A stretch of DNA of 64,000 nt from Calditrichota bacterium (GCA_008501765.1 QQUE01000001.1:62001-126000), one strand, 5' to 3'; shown: positions 44,796-54,951, counted from the stretch's first letter. Numbers and translations are program-made. The notes: generated from the sequence alone by a model not told the origin.

Positions 44796-44953
44796 CTGCG
44801 ATTTCCATTTGATTTTTTATGGCCTTAGCATATTTCCGATTAATAAAAATATGGCGATTTCGCCACCGGATAATCCTGAAATTGTCCTGGCGAACTCAGC
44901 ATCCTGCGTGGCTTATGCGTAGATCATGTTCGATATTTTCAGCACATTAAAAT

Positions 44954-46042
44954 TTAATGGTGCAGCAATTTGACTTCCATGCCGTCATATAGCCGGCGTA
45001 GACCTGCCGTCGCGACATAATCGCCTTCCCGGATGCCACTTATCACTACGAAGCCTTCGTTTTTCAGCGCACCGGTTTCTATCATTGTTTTTGTGGCGCT
45101 GTAAGTGTTTTTTTGCAATGGTTTAAGCACAAACACGAATGTACCCTCATGATCCTGCCCAACAGCCGAAACCGGAACAGAGAGTGTGGATCTTTCTTCC
45201 CTGTCGCCAAACGTAAAAGTGACTTCTACCGGCATGCCCGGCCGCATCTGTTTGGAAATTTCGGTAAGTTTGAGGACAACGGGGGACGTTGCCGTATAGG
45301 CTGAAGCGAACCCAACTTCACTGACAACGCCTTTAAATTTTTGTTCCGCGATGCCGGTAAATCGGACTTCTGCTTCGTCACCATTGGTAATTTTCGAAAT
45401 ATAATTCTCGGTTACACCTACATTGACTTCAATGTCGTTCTGGTTTGAGTTGATGATAATTAACGGACTACCGGCAGCGGCAAATTCGTTGATCTCGCCA
45501 CTCACCATCGAAACAACACCATCAGTGGGGGCGATGATTTTTGCATAATCCAATTGCGAACCCTGAAGTTCAAGCGTTTTTTTTGCATTTTGATAGGCAG
45601 CTTGCGCCGCTGAATAGTTGTTTCTTGCTTGCTCATAGTCGTTCAGCGAAGCGCTATTGCCTTGGTATAATTCCCGGATTCTGTCAAAGCTCGATTTGGC
45701 TGTTTCAACCTGGGATTGTGCGCTTTGCAGGGATGCTGTAGCTTTCTGCAGATTTAATTTTAAATCATTGAGATCGAGCATCGCCAAAAGCTGCCCTTTT
45801 TTAACATGGTCACCAACTTTGACTTCCAGTTTCACGATTAATCCGCTTGTGCGAAAGCTCAATTTTGTTTCTGCTCCGGATTGCGAGGTGCCATTGAAAG
45901 ACTTGATAATCGCTCCACCAAGCTGCTCGACGGCTGCATATTTCACAGGCTTAATGACTTTTTTCTCTGCCTGTTTTTCTCCACCACAGCGGATAAATAA
46001 TAGTGAAAGAATTAATCCCAAATAAAATGCTCTTGTTTGCAT
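44954..46042 (-). CDS. RND efflux periplasmic adaptor lipoprotein
   Basis: A 362-residue membrane-fusion protein. The ATG at 46042 has AAGGA at a good distance; an earlier ATG six codons upstream does not. A lipobox (LSLLFIRC, then GGEKQ) predicts a lipid anchor. Lipoyl/barrel-hybrid segments appear as RTSGLIVKLEVKVGDHVKKGQLLAMLD near 60 and DGVVSMVSGEINEFAAAGSPL near 180, with an ~80-residue helical hairpin between. It bridges the pump gene downstream and the outer-membrane gene upstream. Confidence 0.92.
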   Translation of the reverse strand: MQTRAFYLGLILSLLFIRCGGEKQAEKKVIKPVKYAAVEQLGGAIIKSFNGTSQSGAETKLSFRTSGLIVKLEVKVGDHVKKGQLLAMLDLNDLKLNLQKATASLQSAQSQVETAKSSFDRIRELYQGNSASLNDYEQARNNYSAAQAAYQNAKKTLELQGSQLDYAKIIAPTDGVVSMVSGEINEFAAAGSPLIIINSNQNDIEVNVGVTENYISKITNGDEAEVRFTGIAEQKFKGVVSEVGFASAYTATSPVVLKLTEISKQMRPGMPVEVTFTFGDREERSTLSVPVSAVGQDHEGTFVFVLKPLQKNTYSATKTMIETGALKNEGFVVISGIREGDYVATAGLRRLYDGMEVKLLHH

Positions 46043-46252
46043 AATAGTATCCTTCGTCATTCTTCGACCAGGTTTATTGGCGTAGAATTTTTTAATTGGT
46101 GAAAACCTGGATATCCTTGATTGTATAAAACTGACAGCATCGAAAAAATGTAATAATCGGACGATTCACCGTCTGTTGCTACAAAAGTAAAACGCGTTTT
46201 GCCACTAAACTTTCGGGCTGCGTTGTCTCAGTCTCATGCTAAGTGGCAAATA

Positions 46253-48613
46253 TTATTTCCTTCTATTTTCTAACACAAAACGATTTAATCTCCGTTTAAA
46301 TTCATTTTTTTCTTCTTCGGAGCTGAGAATATGCAAATATCCGACACCACCTTCGAGCTCTAAAAAAGCGAGCAGATAATTGTAAACCGAATTTGAATGG
46401 GCTAATTTGGCCCGTATTGAGGCTTGTTGTGCATCCAGCAATGCGATTATGGACGTGGCTCCCTGACGATAGGCATTCTGGACGAGTTCGAGGTTTTTCC
46501 CGGCATTTGTTGCTGACTTCTCGGAAAATTCAATGTTTGTCGATGCTATTAATAAATTAATGGCTTTTGATTTTATGTTTAATGCAATTGAATTGTCAAT
46601 ATCCTGTATCTGTGTTTTCAATTGTTTTCGTTGAATTTGGTTGGTCTGAACATCGATGCGTTTGCGATTCCTATCAAACAGGGGGAAGGAAAGATTGAGC
46701 CCAATATTCCAGCGTGTATCAGTGTAGGATTGGCCTGGCAAAGGTTCGGAAGCTTTACCGCCACGCCAAAAGGTTTCATCGCTCTGTGCCTGCAAAGCAA
46801 GTGCCGGTATAAAGTAAGCGCGTTTGTTCATCGTCAGTTGACGCTCAACGGCTTTTAAATTGGCGATCAAGCGATTTTTGGAAGGATAAACGCGCAATGC
46901 CTCCTCGATTAGGAAATTGGTGATTAAGCGCAGATCGTTGGGATTTTTAATAAATTTACCAAAATTGCTCGACGAAAAATCGAGAAAAACTTCATCGCCA
47001 ATATCGGTATCTTTTATATCAAAAGGCTCGGGCAACGTATTGTTGAGCCCATGATTTAACACAAATTTTGCCAGCATGAAATTTGACTGCGCCTCGATAA
47101 GCGATTGACTGCTGTTGGCGACTTCACTTTCCCACCGATAGACATCGGCGTTACTGGCGGCTCCAACGTTGACCCTTAATTGGGCCAGTTCAAGGTTTTT
47201 TCGTGATAGCGTCAGATTTTCACGCTGAATGGCAACATTTGTTTTCGCCTGCAGAATTGAAAAATAAGCTGAATAGCTATCCAGCGTGACATCGATAATT
47301 TCTTGTTCTGTGGCATATTCTTGGGCCTTGGCCAGCCATTTTTGTATCCTGATATTGGCGATGGCCGGCTCTGAATAAATCAGTTGCTGTACTGCAACAC
47401 TGCCCAACAAAGTTTGTTCAGCCTGCCCAAGAGCCGGATTAACTCTGTTCTCGTCAATCAGGCTTGCTGATGCTGAGATATCGGCTGCAGGTAAAAAATT
47501 GGAGTAAGCAGATCGGATATCCTGCTGACTGAGAGCTATATCGTCATTGCTTATTTTTATTTGCAGATTTTCTTGCATGGATTTCTGAATTATTTCCTGT
47601 ACTGAAAAAGCGGGCACAATTTCCAATGAATCGCTTTTGATGATAGTGGCGGTGAATAGTACCTTAAATGGCGGTGTAAAATTGATTTTTCGCGCCGTCG
47701 ATTGATTATATTGCAACTCCTGTTTTTGATTTATCGCAACTTTCATCTGTGAAAGTTTTTCGCCATTCATAGCGCCATCAGCCATCACTGCTACTTTTCG
47801 AACGACTTGCTCTAAACTGTTTTCGGAAGAAATACTTGCCAGAATTCCCAGATTGGTGTGAAAGCCACTCAAGGAAAATGATGGCAGTTTTTTAGCCACT
47901 AAATAGTCGGCAATCTGTTTTATTTTCCCGTGCGGTAATTCGTAACTGATGGCCAGATAAACCGCATCTGTTGTCTCAGGCATTTGTGCCAATGAGTGAG
48001 AAATATCTTCACCAATCAACACGGGAGTTATCGCTATCCCCAGGTTCGTTGTTAACCGTTCGAGCTTGCGTTCTCTTTTGCTGATGTCAAATGCACCTGC
48101 CATCTTTTCGTCTACTAAAATAGCCAGATTCTTAAATTCATGAATTTCATAAAATGACCTGAGCTCGGTATTGAGATTTTTTGAATTCAAAACATATGAG
48201 AAGTTATGAACACCCGAAGTGCCATTCTCAGTGAATGGCATGGTTTGTACATCGGTATCATAAATGCCAAGGGCAATTGTTGGTTTGCTATATTTATCAA
48301 CCGAAACAACACCTTTTGAGCTCACTCCACCGAGAATAATTATGAGGTCGCATCGTTGCACGAGCGAAATATAATGCTGTTTTGCCAATGCGGGGTCCCA
48401 TTTTGATGATAAAAGATTTTTCGATGCAAGATTTACCTGCCAGGTCGAACCGAGTGTTTTTTGAATTTCTGAGATGATAACAGGTTTAATTTTTACTAGC
48501 CGCTCGTCATCTAATGAAAAATCAGCAATTATACCAAGGGATAACTCTTGTGCAAATAAATCTTGCCCGATTGGGCTGAGGCATAGGAGGAATGCAATAA
48601 AACATCGTTTCAT
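46253..48613 (-). CDS. TolC-family outer-membrane efflux protein fused to an N-terminal periplasmic binding-protein-like domain
   Basis: A 786-residue protein; the ATG at 48613 has GGTGG upstream and residues 1-23 form a signal peptide ending LFAQ. Residues ~25-330 look like a two-lobed periplasmic binding protein of the ABC TrpX/type-1 kind: LGIIADFSLDDERLVKIK, CDLIIILGGVSSKGVVSV, FKNLAILVDEK, TDAVYLAISYELPHG and KLPSFSLSGFHTNLG are arranged as alternating strands and helices. Residues ~355-780 form the TolC-type outer-membrane factor, with VQEIIQKSMQENLQIKISNDDI and the helical repeats NLTLSRKNLELAQLRVNVGAAS and NLELVQNAYRQGATSIIALLDAQ. TolC proteins are normally ~450 residues, so the extra domain is the oddity. 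It is the first gene of the efflux operon. Confidence 0.85.
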   Translation of the reverse strand: MKRCFIAFLLCLSPIGQDLFAQELSLGIIADFSLDDERLVKIKPVIISEIQKTLGSTWQVNLASKNLLSSKWDPALAKQHYISLVQRCDLIIILGGVSSKGVVSVDKYSKPTIALGIYDTDVQTMPFTENGTSGVHNFSYVLNSKNLNTELRSFYEIHEFKNLAILVDEKMAGAFDISKRERKLERLTTNLGIAITPVLIGEDISHSLAQMPETTDAVYLAISYELPHGKIKQIADYLVAKKLPSFSLSGFHTNLGILASISSENSLEQVVRKVAVMADGAMNGEKLSQMKVAINQKQELQYNQSTARKINFTPPFKVLFTATIIKSDSLEIVPAFSVQEIIQKSMQENLQIKISNDDIALSQQDIRSAYSNFLPAADISASASLIDENRVNPALGQAEQTLLGSVAVQQLIYSEPAIANIRIQKWLAKAQEYATEQEIIDVTLDSYSAYFSILQAKTNVAIQRENLTLSRKNLELAQLRVNVGAASNADVYRWESEVANSSQSLIEAQSNFMLAKFVLNHGLNNTLPEPFDIKDTDIGDEVFLDFSSSNFGKFIKNPNDLRLITNFLIEEALRVYPSKNRLIANLKAVERQLTMNKRAYFIPALALQAQSDETFWRGGKASEPLPGQSYTDTRWNIGLNLSFPLFDRNRKRIDVQTNQIQRKQLKTQIQDIDNSIALNIKSKAINLLIASTNIEFSEKSATNAGKNLELVQNAYRQGATSIIALLDAQQASIRAKLAHSNSVYNYLLAFLELEGGVGYLHILSSEEEKNEFKRRLNRFVLENRRK

Positions 48614-48891
48614 ATGAACCACCCGGTTATTTTCTTTTATGAAAATTGTAGTAAAATTTTGCGATTATTGGTAACCCCTGCATGGTATCAAATTGACAAA
48701 TTTATACTGTAAAATAATTGGATTTTCAAGTAAAAATTATATGTATGTACGATGCCTAACATATAGAAACGGCAAGAAAAAGGCAAGAGTTTTCAAACAG
48801 CAAAGAACGACTTACAGGCTATGAAATGGTAAATGAGAATCGATCGATTCTGGCGGCTGTTGTATTTAAAATCTCCCTGTCCCTGTGATAC

Positions 48892-49683
48892 TTAATGCGC
48901 TGCCTGCGGAAAACTGAGGATGTCCAACCGTTCTGGATTCTCAAAAATCGAAGCCGGCAGTTCATCGAACACAGCGATGTCGGTGTGGTCCCGCTTGCCC
49001 CGATTTGATGAGAGGTAAATTTTGCCGTACTTCTGCCAGTCGAGCCAGGGGGTGGTAAAACGCGCTTTTGTGTCAGTCGATTTTGAAAAATAGGACCATT
49101 GTTCAACGCGTTTATTTTCTTTGTTTACATAAACTTCGTACTTGTTTTCAGGTGTTACACCCACATTGGTAAAAGTTAACTGCAAGACATCGGCTATCGC
49201 ACCGGAATCCATCTCTCTCTCACCGAGGTATTTTAGAGTAACCCCTCTGTCTTTCAATTTGTAAGGCATAACCAGCCAGTAAGAATCATTAATCCAGACG
49301 TGGTAGCCTTCCTCAACATATTTGGCCACGGAATCCGGGTACGTCACTTCCTGGTCAAATTCCCACAAACGCCCTTTTTGGGTGTGAACATTCATCACTA
49401 CAGTATGCTTGCCACTTTCGATGCGAATAGTGCCGGTGAATTTATCCCAGATATGCAAACGCCTGCCGAAAAATTTCCACGTAATATAGCGCGTATTGTC
49501 CCAATTTTCACGGCCACCCAGAGCCTGCATGACTTCATCTGCGATGGCGATTGCTTTTGGATCTGAACCTGCGGCATTAAAACTTTGTTCGATGGGCGTA
49601 TCTTTATTGGGCTGGCAGGAAAAAAGAAATCCGGGTAGGAAGACTAAAAGAATGATGGGTGACAGCACTTTTTTTTGTTTCAC
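48892..49683 (-). CDS. Lipoprotein of unknown function (DUF6503-like)
   Basis: A 263-residue predicted lipoprotein: GTG start with GAGGG eight bases upstream, and a lipobox (FLPGFLFSC, then QPNK). IADEVMQALGGRENWDNTRYITWKFFGRR near 45 and HTVVMNVHTQKGRLW near 95, then repeated strand pairs, recall the Bacteroidetes outer-membrane-lipoprotein-sorting or DUF6503-type beta fold, from memory. The gene is monocistronic. A 16-bp perfect palindrome, AGAATCGATCGATTCT, lies at 48836-48851 beyond its end. Confidence 0.65.
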   Translation of the reverse strand: MKQKKVLSPIILLVFLPGFLFSCQPNKDTPIEQSFNAAGSDPKAIAIADEVMQALGGRENWDNTRYITWKFFGRRLHIWDKFTGTIRIESGKHTVVMNVHTQKGRLWEFDQEVTYPDSVAKYVEEGYHVWINDSYWLVMPYKLKDRGVTLKYLGEREMDSGAIADVLQLTFTNVGVTPENKYEVYVNKENKRVEQWSYFSKSTDTKARFTTPWLDWQKYGKIYLSSNRGKRDHTDIAVFDELPASIFENPERLDILSFPQAAH

Positions 49684-49751
49684 GATTTTACCCTCAATAA
49701 ATTATCTGGCCGGTTGGTCTTCGGGTTTATTTATGCAATAAGAGTTGGAGC

Positions 49752-52700
49752 TCAAAACAAGCTCAACTGATTTTCATCATGACCGCGTTTTTTACGGCGT
49801 TTGGGAATTTTACCCGCTTTTTCGTATGCTTTGAGCTGTTCTTCAATATCAGCGATATACGGCGAAGCTGCTAATTCCAGCGACTTGCCAAAAATCATGC
49901 GTTTCTTTGCCCGGATGAGAAAAAGCTGGTTTTTCGCCCGCGTCATGCCGACATAAAAAAGCCGCCGTTCTTCGGCTGCATCGCCGTGCATGTTTTCGAG
50001 GTCGAGTGGCAGCAACTTTTCTTCGCAGCCGATGATGAAAACAACCGGAAATTCCAGGCCTTTTGCTGCGTGCAGTGTCAGCAACGAAACCCGTTCGCTT
50101 TGTCCCTCGATGGCATCTTCGTTGCGTTGTAACATCAGATAATCAACAAAATCGCCAAAGGCGTTGCGGTTGCGCGCAATGCGCAGCAACCGTTCCCAAT
50201 AGGCGGTCAATTCTTGGTTGCCGGTAAATTTTTCCTGCCAGCTTTTCAGCACTAAAATATGCTGCAGCGCCGAAATGAGCCCATCTTTTTCGAGTTTGGT
50301 GTGTAGCCCGGTGAGTTCTGCAATAAATCCATTTAGTTTTTCACCCGATTGTGATGATGCGGCAAAAGATTCAATATCTTCTTTTTTTATGAGATTGCGG
50401 TTCGGTGCAATCTGCTCCCCAAAGGATTTAATCGCCTGCGCGCCAACACCTTTGACCACAAATCGCAACAAATTGCTTGCAGAATCGAAACTGACAGCAC
50501 GGTTGTTTGCCAATCGCAGCATTGTCAGAATTTCCATGACCCCGCTACAGGCGAGGAGTGGTTTTTCACCAGCGGTTTGGTAGGGAATTCCACTGCGTTC
50601 AAAAGCTTCTTCCAACGCGGCTTTTTGCGCATGCAGCCGGTAGAGCACGGCGATTTCACCAAAACTGCGTTCAGCCTCGGCGTCGCTGTCAGCGCGACCG
50701 GAATCGTGGGAAAACATGCTGGTGCCACCAACCATTTTTTCGATCTGATGCACGACGTATTCGGCTTCGGCTTTTTCGGTCGCTGTTTCGTGGATCGTCA
50801 GGCGGCCCTGGGTATAAATTTTAGCGGTGAGCGGTGGCACATCCAGATTTTTTTCTTTTTCCATCACCTGACAGGATGCCGACAGAATTTTTGCAGCCGA
50901 ACGGTAATTTTCTGAAAGTTCGAGGATGCGCGCATTGGCAAAGTCCTGCTCAAAACTTTTGAAGTATTCCACCCGGGCACCACGAAATCCATAAATCGCC
51001 TGGTTGGGATCGCCGATCGCGGTCAGGTGAACACCGTTTTGTACCAGTTCCTGTAAAAGTGCATGTTGCACCGGGTTGATATCCTGATATTCATCAACAA
51101 AAATATAGCGATAGGCAGCGCGGGTAATTTCCAGCAGGTTTTGGTTCGATCGCAAAAGTTGGAGTGTTTCAAATAGCAAATCATCGAAATCGATCAGACC
51201 ATGCGCGCGCAATAATTCATCGTACTGCTGCACAATTTCCAGCGTATTTTGCGTGTCGCCCTGCGCTTTCCACAGGCTGATTTCGTCGCGGCGATTTTGC
51301 CGTTCCGCTGCCGAAAGATCGTGCCAACTGTGTTTGCAAATCGAATCAATTTCCTCCGCCGTCGCCACGGTGAAATTTTCCGGCAGATCGGTTTCCGTGC
51401 GATACTGCCGTAAAAAATGCAGGCAAAAACTATGGAAAGTGCCGATCGTCATGCTGTCGACTTCTTCGGGCATGCGGTGGCGCAAGCGCTCTTTCATTTC
51501 ATCTGCAGCCCGATTGGTAAAAGTCAGCGCGAGAATATCTTCCTCGGCAGCAAAACATTGAGTGACATGGGCAATCCGGTGGGTGAGGGTGTGCGTTTTT
51601 CCTGTGCCCGGCCCGGCGATGATGAGCAAATGGCCGCCCATGTGGGTAACGGCGCGCCATTGTGCTGCGTTCAAATCCTCTGGCAAGCGGGCGCCAAGCT
51701 GCAAATCCGTGACTTCCGGTGTGTGCAAAGGCCGTGATGCACCTTCCGATTCACGGATATGATTCAGGTTGTGTTTATTTTGGTCGTATGATTCTTGATG
51801 AAATTGATAGAGATAGTTTCTCACCGTGCCTGTCTCCTCAGATTTTTCGCTATTTTCTGGCTGAAGTTCTTTTTTAGTATCTGTGTTTTTTGCCGGAATT
51901 TCGTCCCTTATTTGCTTTTTTTTTGAATCTGGTTTTGCCTCCGCCTGCCCGGTAAAAATCGAAGTCTGCCGGGCAATATCCTTGCGTTCATCTGCAGTGA
52001 AAATTTTGACAACACCAAATTCACCGTCATAGCCCGCGGCAATATTTACTTCGCCTTTGCGCATACGGCGAATGCCTTCGCTGACTACCGGGCCGCCGGC
52101 GCTAGCAATGTCCTCCAACGGGGCATCCTGCAAAATATACATTTCATTGCCGATTTTGGCGAGCATGCGATCGAAAATTGCCTGGACTGTTTTGGTGTTC
52201 GGGCCTTTTTGTACCGCTTCGCCAATGATTTCTGGCAGTGGAATTAAACTAAAATAGGGCCGAGCCCGCGGCGCTTTTATGCCTTCTTCCCGGTCGGCCA
52301 ATTCTTCGACCCGTGACATGACACCAACGACGACAGGTTTGCCGCATTGCGGACATAAACCCTTATTTTTAATCGTTTCCTTCGGATGCAGTCTCACTTC
52401 GCACTTGCGGTGGCCATCGAAATGATATTTGCCCTCCTCAGGAAAAAATTCCAAGGTGGAAACCAATCCTTTATTTGCAGGATTTTTTAAAGCATCGTAA
52501 ATAGAATAATAAGAAAGATCGGTTTCGTAAACTGTGGCTTCACGTCCCAGTTTTTGCGGACTGTGCGCATCCGAATTGGAAATCAGAATGTAAGGATCGA
52601 GCTGGCTCAAACGCCAGTTCATAACGGGATCGGAAGAAAGGCCGGTTTCAGCGGCAAAAATATGCGACGTCAGATCGCCGAAACAATCCGACATGCGGTC

Positions 52701-53237
52701 AAATCCGCCTTTTGAGCCCAGGGCAGAAAACCACGGTGTCCAGATGTGGGAGGGAACAAGATAAGCAAAATCGTCCGCTTCGAGCGTGATTTCCAATAAA
52801 TCACGCGAATCGAGGCCGAGAATTGGTCGGCCATCGGAGTGAATGTTGCCGATGGCATCGAGTTTGGCTTGAATTTTTTCAGCGGCTTCAAAATGGGGGG
52901 CAAACAAAATATTATGAATTTTTCGGACTTTATCCAGCCGCTTGTAAATATTGGAAATCTCAACACTGAGCATAAAACGAACGGGAGCTGCGCAGGCTGC
53001 AGGGACTTCTGATTGTGTCGACTGCAGAAATTCATCCTTGAGTTTGAAAAGCCCGTCTTCTGCCGGTTCCAGTTTTTCCTGCAACTCTTTCAGCCAGCCG
53101 GGGTGCACAAAATCGCCGGTGCCGACGATATGGATACCTTTTAGTTGAGCCCATTTGGCCATGTGCTCAAGGTTGAGATTTTTGCTCGTGGCACGAGAAT
53201 AATAGGAATGGACATGCAGGTCAGCAATTATTTTCAT
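49752..53237 (-). CDS. Endonuclease-Q-like (PHP/TIGR00375) nuclease fused to a UvrD/PcrA-type helicase
   Basis: A 1161-residue DNA-repair-type fusion. The start is the ATG at 53237, where family similarity begins; a TTG 12 codons earlier is rejected. Residues 1-~425 match endonuclease Q / TIGR00375: the PHP metal motif D6-L-H8-V-H10, RATSKNLNLEHMAKWAQLKGI, D42 and H45, D223-x-H225, and a zinc site C279, H284, C295, C298. Archaeal EndoQ cuts DNA 5' of deaminated bases. After a low-complexity linker (~430-505) comes a superfamily-1 helicase: Walker A GPGTGKT at 542-548, DEYQD at 715-719, GDPNQAIYGFRG near 742, LTLHAAKGLEFPVV and RRLFYVGMTRAKNQLFL towards the end. Coupling lesion incision to unwinding in one chain is the natural inference. 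Confidence 0.88.
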   Translation of the reverse strand: MKIIADLHVHSYYSRATSKNLNLEHMAKWAQLKGIHIVGTGDFVHPGWLKELQEKLEPAEDGLFKLKDEFLQSTQSEVPAACAAPVRFMLSVEISNIYKRLDKVRKIHNILFAPHFEAAEKIQAKLDAIGNIHSDGRPILGLDSRDLLEITLEADDFAYLVPSHIWTPWFSALGSKGGFDRMSDCFGDLTSHIFAAETGLSSDPVMNWRLSQLDPYILISNSDAHSPQKLGREATVYETDLSYYSIYDALKNPANKGLVSTLEFFPEEGKYHFDGHRKCEVRLHPKETIKNKGLCPQCGKPVVVGVMSRVEELADREEGIKAPRARPYFSLIPLPEIIGEAVQKGPNTKTVQAIFDRMLAKIGNEMYILQDAPLEDIASAGGPVVSEGIRRMRKGEVNIAAGYDGEFGVVKIFTADERKDIARQTSIFTGQAEAKPDSKKKQIRDEIPAKNTDTKKELQPENSEKSEETGTVRNYLYQFHQESYDQNKHNLNHIRESEGASRPLHTPEVTDLQLGARLPEDLNAAQWRAVTHMGGHLLIIAGPGTGKTHTLTHRIAHVTQCFAAEEDILALTFTNRAADEMKERLRHRMPEEVDSMTIGTFHSFCLHFLRQYRTETDLPENFTVATAEEIDSICKHSWHDLSAAERQNRRDEISLWKAQGDTQNTLEIVQQYDELLRAHGLIDFDDLLFETLQLLRSNQNLLEITRAAYRYIFVDEYQDINPVQHALLQELVQNGVHLTAIGDPNQAIYGFRGARVEYFKSFEQDFANARILELSENYRSAAKILSASCQVMEKEKNLDVPPLTAKIYTQGRLTIHETATEKAEAEYVVHQIEKMVGGTSMFSHDSGRADSDAEAERSFGEIAVLYRLHAQKAALEEAFERSGIPYQTAGEKPLLACSGVMEILTMLRLANNRAVSFDSASNLLRFVVKGVGAQAIKSFGEQIAPNRNLIKKEDIESFAASSQSGEKLNGFIAELTGLHTKLEKDGLISALQHILVLKSWQEKFTGNQELTAYWERLLRIARNRNAFGDFVDYLMLQRNEDAIEGQSERVSLLTLHAAKGLEFPVVFIIGCEEKLLPLDLENMHGDAAEERRLFYVGMTRAKNQLFLIRAKKRMIFGKSLELAASPYIADIEEQLKAYEKAGKIPKRRKKRGHDENQLSLF

Positions 53238-53440
53238 ACGAAATCGGTTTGTGAAAGAGGTTAACCGAATCAAAAAAACTGTCGGGATAAAAGTGATTTT
53301 AACTGCTTGCTTTTATTTACATTATTCTGTGAAAATAGACTACAAATTGTGGAGCTAAATTGCAAGCAGAAAGTCGTTTAACGGGAGGGATTGCGATAAT
53401 TTTTTATCTGAAATTTGAAATAATTGGGAAGAAACTAGAA

Positions 53441-53644
53441 TTAACCTAAATTATTCATAAATTTTTAAAAGAACATACTTAACATACTTATAATTATACT
53501 GTTGAATGGAGATTGATGAAAAAATAAAAATTTATTAAAAAAGCACCACACGCAGAGTCGCAGAGCTCGCAGAGTTTTGTTTTTTATATATTTAAATCTT
53601 TTCTTTGCGGGCCTGTGACTCTGCGAGAGAATTATTCAGGTTAA
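53441..53644. mobile_element. MITE-like element with TTAACCTGA-type ends and CGCAGAG core
   Basis: The ends TTAACCTAAATTATTCATAA (left) and GAATTATTCAGGTTAA (right) are inverted repeats of the family seen at 14489-14638. The interior differs: CGCAGAGTCGCAGAG near 53555 is answered by CTGTGACTCTGCGAG near 53612, forming a weak long hairpin. The rest of the gap (53238-53440) shows nothing else. Confidence 0.6.
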
Positions 53645-53697
53645 ATTAGTTCTCTTCCTGCCAGACCGAGTACAAGCTGGCAGGAAGAATTCATAAA

Positions 53698-54951
53698 TTA
53701 TTTTTGTGCAGAAGCTTTATGGAGCAAATTTTCCATTTCAGCTTTCATATTGGGGTTGGACCACGGAAATAAGTTTTCCGGCAATTTTTTATTCATAAAA
53801 TCCAGCGTTTTCGTCACTTCAGCGGATCGGCCGGTCGCAGAATAATGATCGGCCAGGCTCAAAAACCCCGACCGGTAATTGCCGAACATGGAGTGCAGTT
53901 CCTTGACATATTGAAAATGTTTGTCCTCGACCCCGGTATAGGTATAAACATCAAAACAGTTTTTTTGCAGCTTTTCCTGCGCTGGTTCTTGCATCCGATC
54001 GCTAAAACGAAAAACCAGCCCCTCGTAGCTCAAATAATCGTTTAAATTTATTTTGTTGATTTCTGCAACAGTCGCTGAAAAATAAACCGGCCGCTGCCAA
54101 TTATTGGCTTTGAGAATGTGCATGACCATCAAATCCTGAACGCGCACTCCTTTGTCTGCAATGGTCGGAGCAAGCGACCAGTGCACTGGATTTTCATTGC
54201 CCGGCTGTGCGGCAATTTCGACAGTTTGTGTGGCCCATTTCTGCGCCTTCAGGTTTTCAATTTTTTCATCATCAAATTCTATGGCCAGGGGATTGGTTCC
54301 AAAGGGGTAGGTGTTTTTAAGCTGCTTGATATACCAGGGTACATTCAACAAACTCAAATTAACCACAGTAATATCACGGCGGTAACTGTCGACCAGTTGT
54401 AGATACCACATTGGATAAGTGTCGTTATCACCGTTGGTAAAAAGAATGGCGTTGGGCTCACAACTCGCCATAATATTTTTGTTGTATTCCATGATTGCCG
54501 GATAAAAACCGCCCTCATCACGCCCGCGTTTAAATGCTATTACAGCATTGTCGATATCTCCGGATTCGACGTAGGCCATGCCGGTAGCGCCCCAAATGCT
54601 CTGAATTTTTGAATAGGGCCCGACAACGAAAGTTTGTCCCTCATAATTTGGAGAAAGTGCGATTGTTTTACGGAAGTGGGCGCTGGCTTTTTCTCCTAAT
54701 TTTAGATTGAGTTTGTTGATATGGCCGCCATCGGCGAATTGCATTTGACGATAGGCCTGACCGAGAAAATAATGCAGCTCGGCATCTTCCGGCGCACTTT
54801 GCAATGCTTTTTCAAGTAATGTGACCGCCTGCCGGTAATCATTGTTTTCTAAAGCAGATAAGGCTTGGTTTTTGATATCATGCGGGGGAGTCGCTGTACA
54901 CGCCAATAAGAAAAGTTGGCCCGCTATCAGAAAGGCAGTGATGAATTTCAT
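53698..54951 (-). CDS. TPR lipoprotein with DUF2723-tail-like domain
   Basis: A 417-residue predicted lipoprotein with AAAGGA upstream and a lipobox (GQLFLLAC, then TATPP). TPR repeats occupy ~28-150 (ALENNDYRQAVTLLEKALQSAPEDAELHYFLGQAY). The following part, with NAILFTNGDNDTYPMWYLQLVDSYRRDITVVNLSLLNVPWYIKQL near 170, strongly recalls the soluble C-terminal part of DUF2723 membrane proteins of Bacteroidetes, where it follows membrane helices of a mannosyltransferase-like kind. Here it stands alone on a lipoprotein. Function is not known; an envelope glycan or protein-modification link is inference. Confidence 0.7.
   Translation of the reverse strand: MKFITAFLIAGQLFLLACTATPPHDIKNQALSALENNDYRQAVTLLEKALQSAPEDAELHYFLGQAYRQMQFADGGHINKLNLKLGEKASAHFRKTIALSPNYEGQTFVVGPYSKIQSIWGATGMAYVESGDIDNAVIAFKRGRDEGGFYPAIMEYNKNIMASCEPNAILFTNGDNDTYPMWYLQLVDSYRRDITVVNLSLLNVPWYIKQLKNTYPFGTNPLAIEFDDEKIENLKAQKWATQTVEIAAQPGNENPVHWSLAPTIADKGVRVQDLMVMHILKANNWQRPVYFSATVAEINKINLNDYLSYEGLVFRFSDRMQEPAQEKLQKNCFDVYTYTGVEDKHFQYVKELHSMFGNYRSGFLSLADHYSATGRSAEVTKTLDFMNKKLPENLFPWSNPNMKAEMENLLHKASAQK

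Noticed and set aside
48836-48851. Perfect 16-bp palindrome AGAATCGATCGATTCT as an operator
   Set aside because: It lies downstream of a gene rather than at a promoter and only one copy is visible.
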